Positions 7,597 to 17,600 of a stretch of 64,000 nt of DNA are shown piece after piece. Source of the DNA: Streptomyces harbinensis (GTDB taxonomy: Bacteria > Actinomycetota > Actinomycetes > Streptomycetales > Streptomycetaceae); the NCBI RefSeq assembly GCF_900116145.1, contig NZ_FPAB01000003.1, forward strand, positions 558,184 through 622,183, given 5' to 3'. A program made the translations under genes and the position numbers. A model generated the notes under the pieces. The model made no database searches, had not been told where the DNA came from, and worked only from the letters and a program-made list of their open reading frames with translations. Positions within the stretch are counted from its first letter, which is position 1, and every line of letters starts with the position of its first letter.

Positions 7597-9162
7597 TCAG
7601 CCGGTCCTGGTCAGCTCCAGACCGTTGAGGTGCGCGGTCTGGCCCGAGACGGTGACGTTCAACTGCCCGTCGGTGACGGTGATCCCGGTGAAGGTGGCCG
7701 TGGTGACGCTGCCGCCGCCGGCCGAGACCCCGCCGGCGTCCCGGCCCTCGAAGGCGAGCTGGGTGCGCGCCGAGCCGAGCAGATCGCCGACCTGGACGGT
7801 GGCCGCGTAGGTGCCGTCGGGGACGTCCACCCGGAACTCGTAGCTGCCGCCGAAGTACGCGACGAAGTCCCGCTGCACCGCGTCCAGCGCGCCGCCCCGG
7901 TCCCGGTCGATCACCTCGGCGGTGGAGACGAAGCCGTAGCCGCGCTCGGCGCTGTACAGCGTCCCGGTGTTGACCTCCGTCCAGCCCGCGGCGACCACCT
8001 GGCCCACCGGGCCGAAGTCGAAGCGGTACTCCGGGGAGCGGGTGGTCAGGCTCAGCGGGGCGGACGGGGCGGACTCACCGCGGGCGTTCACCGCGATCAC
8101 CCGCAGCTCGTACCCGCTGCCCGCCGACAGCCCCGACACATCGGCGAGCGGGAGGGTGGAGGTGGCGGCCAGGGCGTACGCGCTCTCCGGCGCGCCCTGC
8201 GGCTTGCGCTGCACCCGGTAGATGTCGGCACCGGGCACCGCGTTCCAGGTCAGCCGGGCGCCCTGGTCGGAGATGTCCCGGGCGGCCAGCCCGGTGGGCC
8301 GCTCCGGGACCGCGCCCGGGGTGCCGGCGCCGGTGACCCGGCTCGCCAGCGGGGTGTCGAGCCGGGCGACGTCCTGGGCGACGAGCCGGGCCATCTGGAT
8401 GGCGCCGTACTCCTGGAAGTGGGTGTCGTCCACGGTCCCGGCGGGCCGGTTGGGATAGACACCGGCCGGCACGTGCAGGAAGACCGACTTCGCCTCCTCC
8501 GGGCCGATGCTGTCCAGATAGGCGCGGGAGGACGCGGACAGGTCGATCAGCGGGACGTTCTCCTCCCGCGCGACCGCGATGGCGCGGTCCACGTACTGCG
8601 GGAAGGAGACATTGAATTGGCCGGTGGCCGGGTCGAAGGAGCGCCGCGACACCGGGGTGACCACCACCGGGATCGCGCCGCGCTCCTTGGCGCGCCGGAT
8701 GTAGTCGTGGCGCAGGTATTCCTTGTAGTCGTCGGGCGGGGTGTAGCGCTCGGGCCGGTCGACGGTGGCGTCGTTGTGGCCGAACTGCACGAAGAGGTAG
8801 TCGCCCGGGCGGATGACATCGAGGATGGCGTCCAGCCGCCCCTCCTCGATGAAACTGCGCGAACTGCGCCCGCCGATGGCGTGGTTGGCGATGGTGACGT
8901 CGTCGGTGAAGAACCGGTCGAAGACCTGGCCCCAGCCGGCCTGCGGGACCCAGTACGGGTCGTAGGTCTGGACGGTGGAGTCACTGGCGAGATACACGGT
9001 GACCGGTTCCGCGGCCCGTGCCTGCGCCGGCAGGGCGAGGCCCACCACGGCGGTCGCGGCGGCGGCGACCGCCGTGATCACGGTCCGCAGCAGGGCGCGG
9101 CCCCGGCGGGTTCGGTGGCCGTGCCGGTGCCCGGGGGCCGGTGGAGCAGCACTTCCGCCCAT
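7597..9162 (-). CDS. Secreted rhamnogalacturonan acetylesterase (SGNH, CE12-like) with FN3 domain
   Basis: About 521 residues. Of two adjacent ATGs (9165, 9162) the second is five bases from AGGAG and is preferred; the longer frame from 9255 runs through operator sequence. After a signal peptide (ALLRTVITAVAAAATAVVGLALPAQARA) the SGNH hydrolase blocks are clear: VYLASDSTVQ with the catalytic Ser, NHAIGGRSSRSF, VQFGHNDATV, and DDTHFQEYGA with the Asp-His pair. A fibronectin III domain (PTGLAARDISDQGARLTWN) and a galactose-binding-like sandwich (YRFDFGPVGQVVAAGWTEV) follow. The reverse domain order, sandwich last, differs from the usual YesT arrangement. It removes acetyl groups from rhamnogalacturonan so that the neighbouring lyase can cut. 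Confidence 0.9.
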   Translation of the reverse strand: MGGSAAPPAPGHRHGHRTRRGRALLRTVITAVAAAATAVVGLALPAQARAAEPVTVYLASDSTVQTYDPYWVPQAGWGQVFDRFFTDDVTIANHAIGGRSSRSFIEEGRLDAILDVIRPGDYLFVQFGHNDATVDRPERYTPPDDYKEYLRHDYIRRAKERGAIPVVVTPVSRRSFDPATGQFNVSFPQYVDRAIAVAREENVPLIDLSASSRAYLDSIGPEEAKSVFLHVPAGVYPNRPAGTVDDTHFQEYGAIQMARLVAQDVARLDTPLASRVTGAGTPGAVPERPTGLAARDISDQGARLTWNAVPGADIYRVQRKPQGAPESAYALAATSTLPLADVSGLSAGSGYELRVIAVNARGESAPSAPLSLTTRSPEYRFDFGPVGQVVAAGWTEVNTGTLYSAERGYGFVSTAEVIDRDRGGALDAVQRDFVAYFGGSYEFRVDVPDGTYAATVQVGDLLGSARTQLAFEGRDAGGVSAGGGSVTTATFTGITVTDGQLNVTVSGQTAHLNGLELTRTG

Positions 9163-9228
9163 CATCACTCCTATGTGGTGGGTGGGTACGGAGCGCGTGC
9201 GGGGTGTGCGGTGGCATGGCGGTGCCCG

Positions 9229-9254
9229 TGAATCGATCGACGTGAATCGATTCA
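9229..9254. promoter_or_regulatory. Tandem LacI-like operator motif upstream of the acetylesterase
   Basis: TGAATCGATTCA (9243-9254) is a perfect 12-bp palindrome with the central CG expected of LacI-family operators. A 10-of-12 copy (TGAATCGATCGA, 9229-9240) stands 14 bases away in the same direction, and another 10-of-12 copy lies at 5315-5326 before the importer. The regulator gene is not in the window. Confidence 0.45.
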
Positions 9255-9275
9255 TTAATCATGCGCACGACACGT

Positions 9276-9287
9276 GCAAGCGCTTGC
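9276..9287. promoter_or_regulatory. Second LacI-type palindrome GCAAGCGCTTGC
   Basis: A perfect 12-bp palindrome with core AAGCGCTT, the half-site pair recognised by many actinomycete LacI-family sugar regulators. It lies about 115 bases before the acetylesterase start. A related AAGCGCTT site lies at 46723-46730 in front of a different catabolic operon. Confidence 0.5.
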
Positions 9288-9381
9288 TGATTCGCCGGGA
9301 GTGTTGCCAACCGGTCACGGCACTGTCAAGACGTCTGCACGCATTCACACGGGAGCGAACAGATACGCGCAGGTCGGGCGG

Positions 9382-9876
9382 TCAGCCTGGGGCGACGCCC
9401 AGCGCCCGGGCCGCCACCTCGTACACGAGTTGCTCGTGCGGCGCCCGGTTGTCCTTCAGCTCCGCCAGATTCGCAGGACCGAACCACCCGTACCGCGGGT
9501 GCTTGGACCACTCCAGCCGCGGCGCCGACAGATCCCCGTCCACCTCCACCACGAAGTCGGCCTCGTGCCGCAGCCCGAGCCCGTCGTCCCCCTCCCAGGT
9601 CAGCACCCCGAGATGGCGCCGCACCCGGCGCAGCCGCCACCCCGTCTCCTCGGCCACCTCGCGCACCAGCGCCGCCAACAGCGTCTCGCCGGGCTCGACA
9701 TGGCCGCCGATCAGATCCCAGGTGTCCGGGAAGAGCCGCCGCGCGGCGGACCGCCGCTGCGCGAACACCTCCCCGCGCCCGTTGAGCACCACGGCCCCGA
9801 CCGCCCACAACTCACCGGCCGCCGGCACCGGGAACTCCACACCGTCGTCGATCCGCACCCCGCAGTCATCGGTCAT
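9382..9876 (-). CDS. NUDIX hydrolase
   Basis: A 164-residue protein with a complete Nudix box at about residues 57-80: [18 protein letters not shown] followed by AEETGW, giving G-x5-E-x7-REV-x-EE-x-G with all metal-binding acidic residues. [15 protein letters not shown] before it and the DLIGG lead-in are typical of small NTP or nucleoside-diphosphate-derivative pyrophosphatases. The exact substrate cannot be told. It reads away from the acetylesterase region and toward no partner; the TIGR03085 gene upstream on the same strand ends about 40 bases before it and may share its transcript. Confidence 0.9.
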   Translation of the reverse strand: MTDDCGVRIDDGVEFPVPAAGELWAVGAVVLNGRGEVFAQRRSAARRLFPDTWDLIGGHVEPGETLLAALVREVAEETGWRLRRVRRHLGVLTWEGDDGLGLRHEADFVVEVDGDLSAPRLEWSKHPRYGWFGPANLAELKDNRAPHEQLVYEVAARALGVAPG

Positions 9877-9915
9877 CCCGCCACCGTAGCGGGTGCGCGG
9901 ACGACGTTCCGGCCG

Positions 9916-10554
9916 TCAGCCGCCAAGACCCATCCGGGCCGCGCCGGCCGCCTTCACCGCGGCTTCCTCGCCCTCCACCGTCACCCGCGCCGCCCGCTGC
10001 CGGCCCGAGGCGAACAGCAGCAGCTCACCCGGCTCACCGGTCACCGTCACCACCGGAGCGCCCTTCTGCGCCACCACCGTCTGCCCGTTCGGCCGGCGCA
10101 GCACCAGACCCACCGGGCTCTTGCGGCCCATCAGCCGCGCCGTCGTCTCCAGCCGCTTCCACAGCGCGTCCGCGAACACCGGGTCCAGCGCGCGCGGCTC
10201 CCAGCCCTCGCCGCCCCGCCGCACGTCCTCGGCGTGGATGAAGAACTCCACCGTGTTCGCCGCCTCGTCGATCGGCTTCAGCGAGAACGGCGAACCACGG
10301 CCGGGACCGGACCGGATCAGCTCCAGCAGCTCCGCGTACGGCTTGGCGGCGAACTCCGTCCGGATGTTCTCGCCGCGCGCCGCCAGCGGCTTGATCACCA
10401 TGCCGGCCGCCGCGTCCGGGCGGCGCTCGCGCACCACCACGTGCGCCGCCAGATCACGGGTGTTCCAGCCGTCGCACAGCGTCGGGGCATCCGGGCCGGC
10501 CTCTTCCAACAGGTCGGCGAGCACCAGTCGTTCACGTTTGGCATGGGTAGACAT
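9916..10554 (-). CDS. TIGR03085 family protein (DinB/maleylpyruvate isomerase-like fold)
   Basis: 212 residues beginning [26 protein letters not shown], then [23 protein letters not shown], the signature of the actinobacterial TIGR03085 group. Members resemble mycothiol-dependent maleylpyruvate isomerase/DinB helical bundles, with a metal-binding His (AAHVVVRE, His near residue 38) and a second motif [13 protein letters not shown]. The long frame reaching 11034 is an unused extension over hisI; the ATG at 10554 is chosen because it gives the conserved start. Function is not known; a thiol- or metal-dependent transferase role is only inferred from the fold. Confidence 0.8.
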   Translation of the reverse strand: MSTHAKRERLVLADLLEEAGPDAPTLCDGWNTRDLAAHVVVRERRPDAAAGMVIKPLAARGENIRTEFAAKPYAELLELIRSGPGRGSPFSLKPIDEAANTVEFFIHAEDVRRGGEGWEPRALDPVFADALWKRLETTARLMGRKSPVGLVLRRPNGQTVVAQKGAPVVTVTGEPGELLLFASGRQRAARVTVEGEEAAVKAAGAARMGLGG

Positions 10555-10623
10555 ACGTCCCAGCCTAGGGTGAGGCCCCGGCAACCGTCCCGCCACCGCG
10601 CCGCGCCCGGCACAATAGGGGCT

Positions 10624-10989
10624 ATGGCCCGCACCACATCCGCGCTCGACCCCGCCATCGCCGCCCGCCTCAAGCGCACCGACGACGGCCTCGTCCCCGC
10701 CATCGCCCAGCAGTACGACACCGGCGAGGTCCTCATGCTCGGCTGGATGGACGACGAGGCCCTGCACCGTACGCTCACCACCGGCCGCTGCACGTACTGG
10801 TCCCGCAGCCGCCGCGCCTACTGGGTCAAGGGCGACACCTCCGGCCACCACCAGCACGTCAAGTCCGTCGCCCTCGACTGCGACGGCGACACCCTGCTGG
10901 TCAAGGTCGACCAGGTCGGCGCCGCCTGCCACACCGGCGACCGCACCTGCTTCGACGCGGACCCCCTGCCGGTTGCCCCGGGGCAGTAG
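10624..10989 (+). CDS. hisI: Phosphoribosyl-AMP cyclohydrolase
   Basis: 121 residues from the ATG at 10624, normal for stand-alone HisI. It opens the adenine ring of phosphoribosyl-AMP in the third step of histidine synthesis. The family core is intact: [35 protein letters not shown], the Asp/Cys metal motif [11 protein letters not shown] and the end [15 protein letters not shown], supplying the magnesium and zinc ligands. It lies 11 bases upstream of trpE, linking a histidine gene to the tryptophan cluster, a common Streptomyces arrangement. It is divergent from the TIGR03085 gene with 69 bases between starts, where its promoter must lie. Confidence 0.96.
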   Translation: MARTTSALDPAIAARLKRTDDGLVPAIAQQYDTGEVLMLGWMDDEALHRTLTTGRCTYWSRSRRAYWVKGDTSGHHQHVKSVALDCDGDTLLVKVDQVGAACHTGDRTCFDADPLPVAPGQ

Positions 10990-11000
10990 GCTCACCAGCC

Positions 11001-12527
11001 ATGACGCAGCAGGCGCAGCAGGCGCACCGGGCAACGCCGGACCCCGACCGCTTCCGGATACTGGCCAAGGACCGCAGAGTCATCCCGGTCACCCGCCGGC
11101 TGCTCGCCGACGGCGACACGCCCATCGGCCTCTACCGCAAGCTCGCCGCCGAACGCACCGGCACCTTCCTCCTGGAGTCCGCCGAGAACGGCCGCACCTG
11201 GTCCCGCTACTCCTTCATCGGGGTCCGCAGCGCCGCCGCCCTCACCGTCCGCGACGGCGCCGCCCACTGGCTCGGCACCCCGCCCGTCGGCGTCCCCACC
11301 GACGGCGACCCGCTGCACGCGCTGCGCGCCACCCTCACCGCCCTGCACACCCCGCGCGAGCCGGGCCTGCCGCCGTTCACCGGCGGCATGGTCGGCTACC
11401 TCGGGTACGACGTGGTCCGCCGTCTGGAGCGGATCGGCGAACACGCCCGCGACGAGCTGGGCCTGCCCGAGCTGACCATGCTGCTCGCCTCCGACCTCGC
11501 GGTCCTCGACCACCGCGACGGCACCGTGCTGCTCATCGCCAACGCCATCAACCACAACGCGCGCGACACCGGCGTGGACGAGGCGTACGCCGACGCCGTC
11601 GCCCGGCTCGACGCCATGACCGCCGACCTCGCCCGCCCGGTGCCGGCCGAGGCCGTGCCGCTGCCCGCCTCCGAACTGCCGCCGTACACCGCGCACTGGG
11701 GCGGCCCCGACTTCCGCGCCGCCGTCGAGGACGTCAAGGAGCACATCCGGGCCGGCGACGCCTTCCAGGTGGTGCCCTCCCAGCGCTTCGAGACGGCCTG
11801 CCCGGCCAGCGCCCTCGACGTGTACCGGGTGCTGCGAGCCACCAACCCCAGCCCGTACATGTACCTCTTCCGCTTCGGCGGCTTCGACATCGTCGGCTCC
11901 AGCCCCGAGGCCCTGGTGAAGGTCGAGGACGGCCGCGCGATGCTGCACCCCATCGCCGGCACCCGCCCGCGCGGTGCCACCCCGCAGCAGGACGCCGACC
12001 TCGGCACCGAACTCCTCGCCGACCCCAAGGAACGCGCCGAGCACCTGATGCTGGTCGACCTCGGCCGCAACGACCTCGGCCGGGTCTGCGCGCCCGGCAG
12101 CGTCGAGGTCGTCGACTTCATGACGGTGGAGCGCTACAGCCACGTCATGCACATCGTCTCCACCGTCACCGGCACCCTCGCCGACGGCAGGACCGCCTTC
12201 GACGCGCTCACCGCCTGCTTCCCCGCCGGCACCCTCTCCGGCGCCCCCAAACCGCGCGCCCTCCAGCTCATCGAGGAACTGGAGCCGGTACGGCGCGGGC
12301 TGTACGGCGGCTGCGTCGGCTATCTCGACTTCGCCGGCGACGCCGACACCGCCATCGCCATCCGCACCGCGCTGCTCCGCGACGGCACGGCGTACGTCCA
12401 GGCCGGCGCCGGGGTCGTGGCCGACTCCGACCCGGTGGCCGAGGACACCGAGTGCCGCAACAAGGCGGCGGCGGTTCTCAGGGCGGTCGGCACCGCCGCG
12501 AAGCTGCGCGGTAGCGTGGAGGGGTGA
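11001..12527 (+). CDS. trpE: Anthranilate synthase component I
   Basis: A 508-residue stand-alone TrpE that makes anthranilate from chorismate with ammonia from a glutaminase partner. The N-terminal regulatory segment contains [18 protein letters not shown], with the LLES motif of the tryptophan feedback site. The chorismate-binding domain contains [57 protein letters not shown] and [12 protein letters not shown]. No glutaminase (TrpG) or TrpD gene follows, so these must lie elsewhere. The short gap after hisI leaves no room for a leader peptide, so attenuation at this site is unlikely. Its stop overlaps the next start in GTGA. Confidence 0.97.
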   Translation: MTQQAQQAHRATPDPDRFRILAKDRRVIPVTRRLLADGDTPIGLYRKLAAERTGTFLLESAENGRTWSRYSFIGVRSAAALTVRDGAAHWLGTPPVGVPTDGDPLHALRATLTALHTPREPGLPPFTGGMVGYLGYDVVRRLERIGEHARDELGLPELTMLLASDLAVLDHRDGTVLLIANAINHNARDTGVDEAYADAVARLDAMTADLARPVPAEAVPLPASELPPYTAHWGGPDFRAAVEDVKEHIRAGDAFQVVPSQRFETACPASALDVYRVLRATNPSPYMYLFRFGGFDIVGSSPEALVKVEDGRAMLHPIAGTRPRGATPQQDADLGTELLADPKERAEHLMLVDLGRNDLGRVCAPGSVEVVDFMTVERYSHVMHIVSTVTGTLADGRTAFDALTACFPAGTLSGAPKPRALQLIEELEPVRRGLYGGCVGYLDFAGDADTAIAIRTALLRDGTAYVQAGAGVVADSDPVAEDTECRNKAAAVLRAVGTAAKLRGSVEG

Positions 12528-13150
12528 CTCGTGAGCCGGCCAGCAGCAGCCCCGCCCGCGCCTCGCGCCGCGCGCTCGGCGCGGCGCTGCTCAGTGGCGC
12601 CGCCGGGGCAACCGTCGTCCTGATCGCCGCCGGACAGACCTGGGGCGAGGGCGAGGCGAGCCAGATGGGCCTCGGCGCCGGCGAACTGCACGTCACGGCC
12701 AGCGGCAGCGCCGTGTCCGGGCTGCCCAGCGCGCTGGCCCTGGTGGGCCTCGCGTCGCTGGTCGCGGTGTTCGCGGTGCGCCGTACCGGGCGGGTGATCG
12801 TCGCCTCCGTGCTGGCGCTCAGCGGGGCCGGCGCGATCGGCGCCGCGCTGGTGGGCGCCTCCGACACCACGGCCCTGGAGCGCTCGGCGGGCGACGCGCT
12901 CGGGCTGACCGAGGCGGCGGTGACCGGCGTCAGCCACTCCGGCTGGCCGTGGTTCTCGGCCGTGGGCGGGCTGCTGCTGCTGATCGCCGGGCTGCTGGCG
13001 CTGAGTTACGGGCGGCAGTGGCCGGCGATGTCCGGACGGTACGAGCGGGCCGAGCGCGGCGACCGGCGCGGCCGACGCGGCGCGGTGGACCCGGACCGTC
13101 CCGAGGACCTGTGGAAGGCCCTGGACCGGGGCGAGGATCCCACCACCTAG
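12524..13150 (+). CDS. Trp-cluster-associated membrane protein (TIGR02234 family)
   Basis: 208 residues from the GTG at 12524, overlapping the trpE stop by four bases. Four hydrophobic segments are visible (about 19-37, 62-84, 90-110 and 145-165), and the C-terminus is charged with [19 protein letters not shown], the usual ending of this actinobacterial family. The genes are conserved inside tryptophan operons between trpE and trpC, but no activity is known; a role in transport or membrane placement of the pathway has only been guessed. Translational coupling to trpE supports co-expression. Confidence 0.82.
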   Translation: MTREPASSSPARASRRALGAALLSGAAGATVVLIAAGQTWGEGEASQMGLGAGELHVTASGSAVSGLPSALALVGLASLVAVFAVRRTGRVIVASVLALSGAGAIGAALVGASDTTALERSAGDALGLTEAAVTGVSHSGWPWFSAVGGLLLLIAGLLALSYGRQWPAMSGRYERAERGDRRGRRGAVDPDRPEDLWKALDRGEDPTT

Positions 13151-13272
13151 CGGGAAGTGCGGGACCGGAAGTCCGGGGCCGGAAGTTCGGGACCAAGGGC
13201 CTCATCCGGCTCCCCGAAGGGGCCTGACACAATGGCGGTGGGCATTCCCCACCACCGAGGAACACAAGGAGC

Positions 13273-13563
13273 ATGAGCATGGCGGGCCACGACGACCACG
13301 GCAACACCCCTGCCGCCTGGACCGGTGTCATCATCATGATCGCCGCCTCGATCGTCGGCGGGTACTTCATGGTCGCGGGCCAGCCCTTCGTGGGCCTGGG
13401 CGCCTGGGTCGGCCTGTCCGCCGTGGGCGTGGCCGCCGGCCTGGTCATGCGCGCGATGGGCCTGGGCAAGAAGCCCGAGACGCTGCCCGCGCAGCGCACC
13501 GCCCCGGCCGCCGAGCGCACCGCCGAGCCGGCCCCGGCCCCGGCCGCCGCGGCCGGCAACTGA
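13273..13563 (+). CDS. HGxxPAAW family small membrane protein
   Basis: A 96-residue protein whose N-terminus MAGHDDHGNTPAAWTGV carries the HGNTPAAW motif that names the family. Two membrane helices follow (VIIMIAASIVGGYFMVAG and FVGLGAWVGLSAVGVAAGLVMRAMG), then a Pro/Ala-rich tail. AGGAGC lies close before the ATG pair; MSM or M at residue 3 could be the start. It is a constant companion of the TIGR02234 gene in Streptomyces trp clusters. Function unknown. Confidence 0.8.
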   Translation: MSMAGHDDHGNTPAAWTGVIIMIAASIVGGYFMVAGQPFVGLGAWVGLSAVGVAAGLVMRAMGLGKKPETLPAQRTAPAAERTAEPAPAPAAAAGN

Positions 13564-13648
13564 CCGCACCGGCCCCACCGCGGCCGTCCGCGGGCGACCG
13601 CACCGGCCGCCCGCCGTACCGGCAGCGCACCCGCACCACCCGGCGCGG

Positions 13649-13672
13649 CGCCGATCGATCCCCCGATCGGCG
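13649..13672 (+). terminator. Hairpin after the HGxxPAAW gene
   Basis: A perfect 9-bp stem (CGCCGATCG with CGATCGGCG) and a six-base loop, 86 bases past the stop and 44 bases before the next start. It may end or attenuate the trpE-side transcript before the DUF2752/trpC genes. Confidence 0.45.
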
Positions 13673-13715
13673 TCGCGCCGTTGCGTGCCCCCGGCACCCC
13701 GCCCAAGCTGGGCCC

Positions 13716-14147
13716 GTGCCTCCCGACGCCCCCACCGTCCCCGCCGCGCGCCGCCTGCGCCGGGCCGCCGCCCCGCTCTCCGCGCTGGCCACGGCGGGCG
13801 CCGCCTGGGCCGTGGTCGCGGCCGTGGACCCGTCCGCGCCCGGCTCCCCCTACCCCGCCTGCCCGCTGCCCGCCCTCACCGGCTGGGACTGCCCCGGCTG
13901 CGGCGGACTGCGCGCCGCCCACGCCCTGGCCCACGGATTGCCGGGCCAGGCACTGGCCGCCAACGCCCTGGTGGTGGTCGCCGCCCTCGTCCTCGGCGCC
14001 GCGCTGCTGTACTGGCTGGTGGCCGAACTGAGCGGCCGGCCCGTGCCGCCGCCGGCCGTACCCGCCGCCTGCCGCTGGGCACTGGCGGCGGCGGTGGCGG
14101 CCTTCACCGTGCTGCGCAATCTGCCGCTCTTCCCGCCGGGGGCGTAA
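13716..14147 (+). CDS. DUF2752 membrane protein
   Basis: 143 residues from a GTG. The family motif is plain: CPLPALTGWDCPGCGGLRAAHALAHG, with a CPGCG Cys pair and an LTG lead-in before the second of three membrane segments. Similar proteins occur widely in actinobacteria and Bacteroidetes. The Cys cluster suggests metal binding or a redox contact, but function is unknown. In this cluster it always seems to stand just before trpC; 72 bases separate it from that start. Confidence 0.8.
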   Translation: MPPDAPTVPAARRLRRAAAPLSALATAGAAWAVVAAVDPSAPGSPYPACPLPALTGWDCPGCGGLRAAHALAHGLPGQALAANALVVVAALVLGAALLYWLVAELSGRPVPPPAVPAACRWALAAAVAAFTVLRNLPLFPPGA

Positions 14148-14219
14148 CCTCTGCCCCGGGCCCGATACCATCGGTGTGTCCGATCGATCCGCGATCCCCT
14201 TACGACTGGAGGCCGCCGC

Positions 14220-15026
14220 GTGAGTGTGCTCGACGAGATCATCGACGGAGTGCGTGCGGACCTCGCCGAGCGCCAGGCACGGGTGAGCCTGGACGAGCTG
14301 AAGCAGCGCGCCGCCAAGGCGCCGCAGGCCAGGGACGGGGTCGCCGCCCTCAAGGGCGACGGGGTCCGGGTGATCTGCGAGGTCAAGCGGTCCAGCCCCT
14401 CCAAGGGCGCGCTCGCCGCGATCGCCGACCCGGCCGGGCTCGCCGCCGACTACGAGGCGGGCGGCGCGGCGGTGATCTCCGTCCTGACGGAGGAGCGGCG
14501 GTTCGGCGGCTCGCTCGCCGACCTGGAGGCCGTCCGCGCCCGCGTCGACATCCCCATCCTGCGCAAGGACTTCGTGGTCACCTCCTACCAGCTGTGGGAG
14601 GCCCGGGCGTACGGCGCCGACCTGGTGCTGCTGATCGTGGCCGCCCTGGAGCAGGACGCGCTGGTGTCGCTGGTGGAGCGGGCCGAGTCGATCGGCCTGA
14701 CCCCGCTGGTGGAGGCGCACGACGAGGAAGAGGCGGAACGCGCGGTGGCCGCCGGCGCCAAGATCGTCGGGATCAACGCCCGCAATCTGAAGACGCTGGA
14801 GGTCGACCGGGGCACCTTCGCCCGGGTGGCCCCCGAGATCCCCGATCACCTGATCAAGGTCGCCGAGTCGGGCGTGCGCGGCCCGCACGACCTGATCGCC
14901 TACGCCAACGAGGGCGCGGACGCCGTCCTGGTCGGCGAGTCCCTGGTGACCGGACGCGACCCCCGTACCGCCGTGGCCGACCTGGTCGCCGCCGGCGAGC
15001 ACCCGGCCCTGCGGCACGGACGCTGA
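14220..15026 (+). CDS. trpC: Indole-3-glycerol phosphate synthase
   Basis: 268 residues from the GTG at 14220, normal for TrpC. It closes the indole ring of carboxyphenylaminodeoxyribulose phosphate. The barrel motifs are complete: [13 protein letters not shown] with the catalytic Lys, [36 protein letters not shown] with the second Lys, [31 protein letters not shown] and VLVGESLVT. The preceding GGAGGCC is a good ribosome site. It is followed after six bases by the trpM-like gene, then trpB and trpA. Confidence 0.97.
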   Translation: MSVLDEIIDGVRADLAERQARVSLDELKQRAAKAPQARDGVAALKGDGVRVICEVKRSSPSKGALAAIADPAGLAADYEAGGAAVISVLTEERRFGGSLADLEAVRARVDIPILRKDFVVTSYQLWEARAYGADLVLLIVAALEQDALVSLVERAESIGLTPLVEAHDEEEAERAVAAGAKIVGINARNLKTLEVDRGTFARVAPEIPDHLIKVAESGVRGPHDLIAYANEGADAVLVGESLVTGRDPRTAVADLVAAGEHPALRHGR

Positions 15027-15032
15027 CCAGCC

Positions 15033-15230
15033 ATGCCCGCCGCCGTCCCCACCGACTTCCCCCGGCTGGCCCGGGGCGCCGCGCCGCGCGGCTGCCGCGC
15101 GCCGGCCAGGCGGGTGCTGGGACGGCGGGTGCGGTACCACATCGGCAGCGAGCCCGGACAGATCAGCGGCAGGCGATGGCCGTGCCGGGCGAGGGCGCTC
15201 GGCGGCCGGACGGCGATACACGCCGCCTGA
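15033..15230 (+). CDS. trpM: TrpM-like small tryptophan-biosynthesis modulator
   Basis: A 65-residue Arg-rich protein between trpC and trpB. Its middle, RGCRAPARRVLGRRVRYHIG followed by SEPGQISGRRW, fits the small Streptomyces trpM/trpX product, reported in S. coelicolor to influence tryptophan synthesis and differentiation. The start six bases after the trpC stop and the lack of any other frame in the space support it. The tail after RRW (CRARALGGRTAIHAA) looks poorly conserved. How it acts is unknown; a direct contact with an enzyme or RNA is inference. Assignment rests on position and the Arg-rich core recalled from the family. Confidence 0.7.
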   Translation: MPAAVPTDFPRLARGAAPRGCRAPARRVLGRRVRYHIGSEPGQISGRRWPCRARALGGRTAIHAA

Positions 15231-15475
15231 CCGCGGCCGGCCCCGGCCGGCCGTACCGCGCGCGCTGACGTCCGCGACGGCACGGCCCGCGGGTCCCGGC
15301 TGACGTACCGCCGGCTGCCCGCACGGCGCACCGCCACCCGGCGCCGCCGCGCACCGGCGGGCCACCGGCCGTACCGCCGCACCGCCGTACGCCCCCGGCC
15401 CGCGCACCCGCGCGCCGCGCCCCACCCCCACCGCAGCACCGTTTCCGTACCCATCCATGCCCGGAGGGCTCACGC

Positions 15476-16716
<1,241 letters not shown>

Positions 16717-16720
<4 letters not shown>

Positions 16721-17535
16721 CGGGCAACCTTGACCTGCTCAGCACCACCCTGGCCGCCACCCGCGCCGAGCGCCGCGCCGCCCTCATCGGCTACCTCCCG
16801 GCCGGCTTCCCCACCGTGGACGGCGGCATCCGCGCCGCCGTCGCCATGGTGGAGGGCGGCTGCGACGTCATCGAGATCGGCCTCCCGCACAGCGACCCGG
16901 TGCTGGACGGCCCGGTCATCCAGACCGCCGACGACATCGCGCTGCGCGGCGGCGTCCGCATCGAGGGCGTCCTGCGCACCGTCCGCGAGGTGCACGCCGC
17001 CACCGGGGCGCCGGTGCTGTGCATGACGTACTGGAACCCGGTGGACCGGTACGGCGCCGAGCGGTTCGCCGCCGAACTCGCGGCGGCCGGCGGGGCGGGC
17101 TGCATCCTGCCGGACCTGCCGGTCGAGGAGTCCGAGGTGTGGCGGAAGGCGGCCCAGCAGCACGGGCTGGCCACCGTGTTCGTCGTCGCGCCCAGCAGCC
17201 GGGACGACCGGCTGGCCACCATCACGGCGGCGGGCAGCGGCTTCGTGTACGCGGCCTCCCTCATGGGTGTCACCGGCACCCGCGAGTCGGTGGGCCGGGA
17301 GGCGGCCGGCCTGGTGCGCCGCACCCGCGCCACCACCGAACTGCCGGTGTGCGTGGGGCTCGGCGTCTCCAACGCGGGCCAGGCGGCCGAGGTCGCCGCG
17401 TTCGCGGACGGGGTCATCGTGGGAACGGCCTTCGTGAAGGAACTCCTGGCGCACGAGGGAGACGAGACGGCGGGGCTCACCGCCGTCCGGGGGCTGGCCG
17501 CGGGGCTGGCCGCCGGGGTACGGCGCCGGGACTGA
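16717..17535 (+). CDS. trpA: Tryptophan synthase alpha chain
   Basis: 272 residues starting at the ATG overlapping the trpB stop; the longer frame from 15457 merely shadows trpB. It cleaves indole-3-glycerol phosphate and channels indole to TrpB. Motifs: [37 protein letters not shown] with catalytic Glu and Asp, [33 protein letters not shown] and [25 protein letters not shown]. It ends the tryptophan cluster; a strong hairpin follows ten bases after the stop. Confidence 0.97.
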
Positions 17536-17544
17536 CCGGCGCTG

Positions 17545-17582
17545 CCGGCCGCCCCCGGGCTGATCCGCGCGGGGGCGGCCGG
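17545..17582 (+). terminator. Terminator of the tryptophan cluster
   Basis: Twelve to thirteen GC pairs (17545-17557 with 17570-17582) around a 12-base loop immediately after trpA and before the next gene. No T-run, which is usual here. Confidence 0.65.
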
Positions 17583-17600
17583 GCCCGATAAGGTCTGCCC

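Noticed and set aside
10990..11000. Tryptophan attenuator leader before trpE
   Set aside because: Only 11 bases separate hisI and trpE; no leader peptide or alternative hairpins fit.
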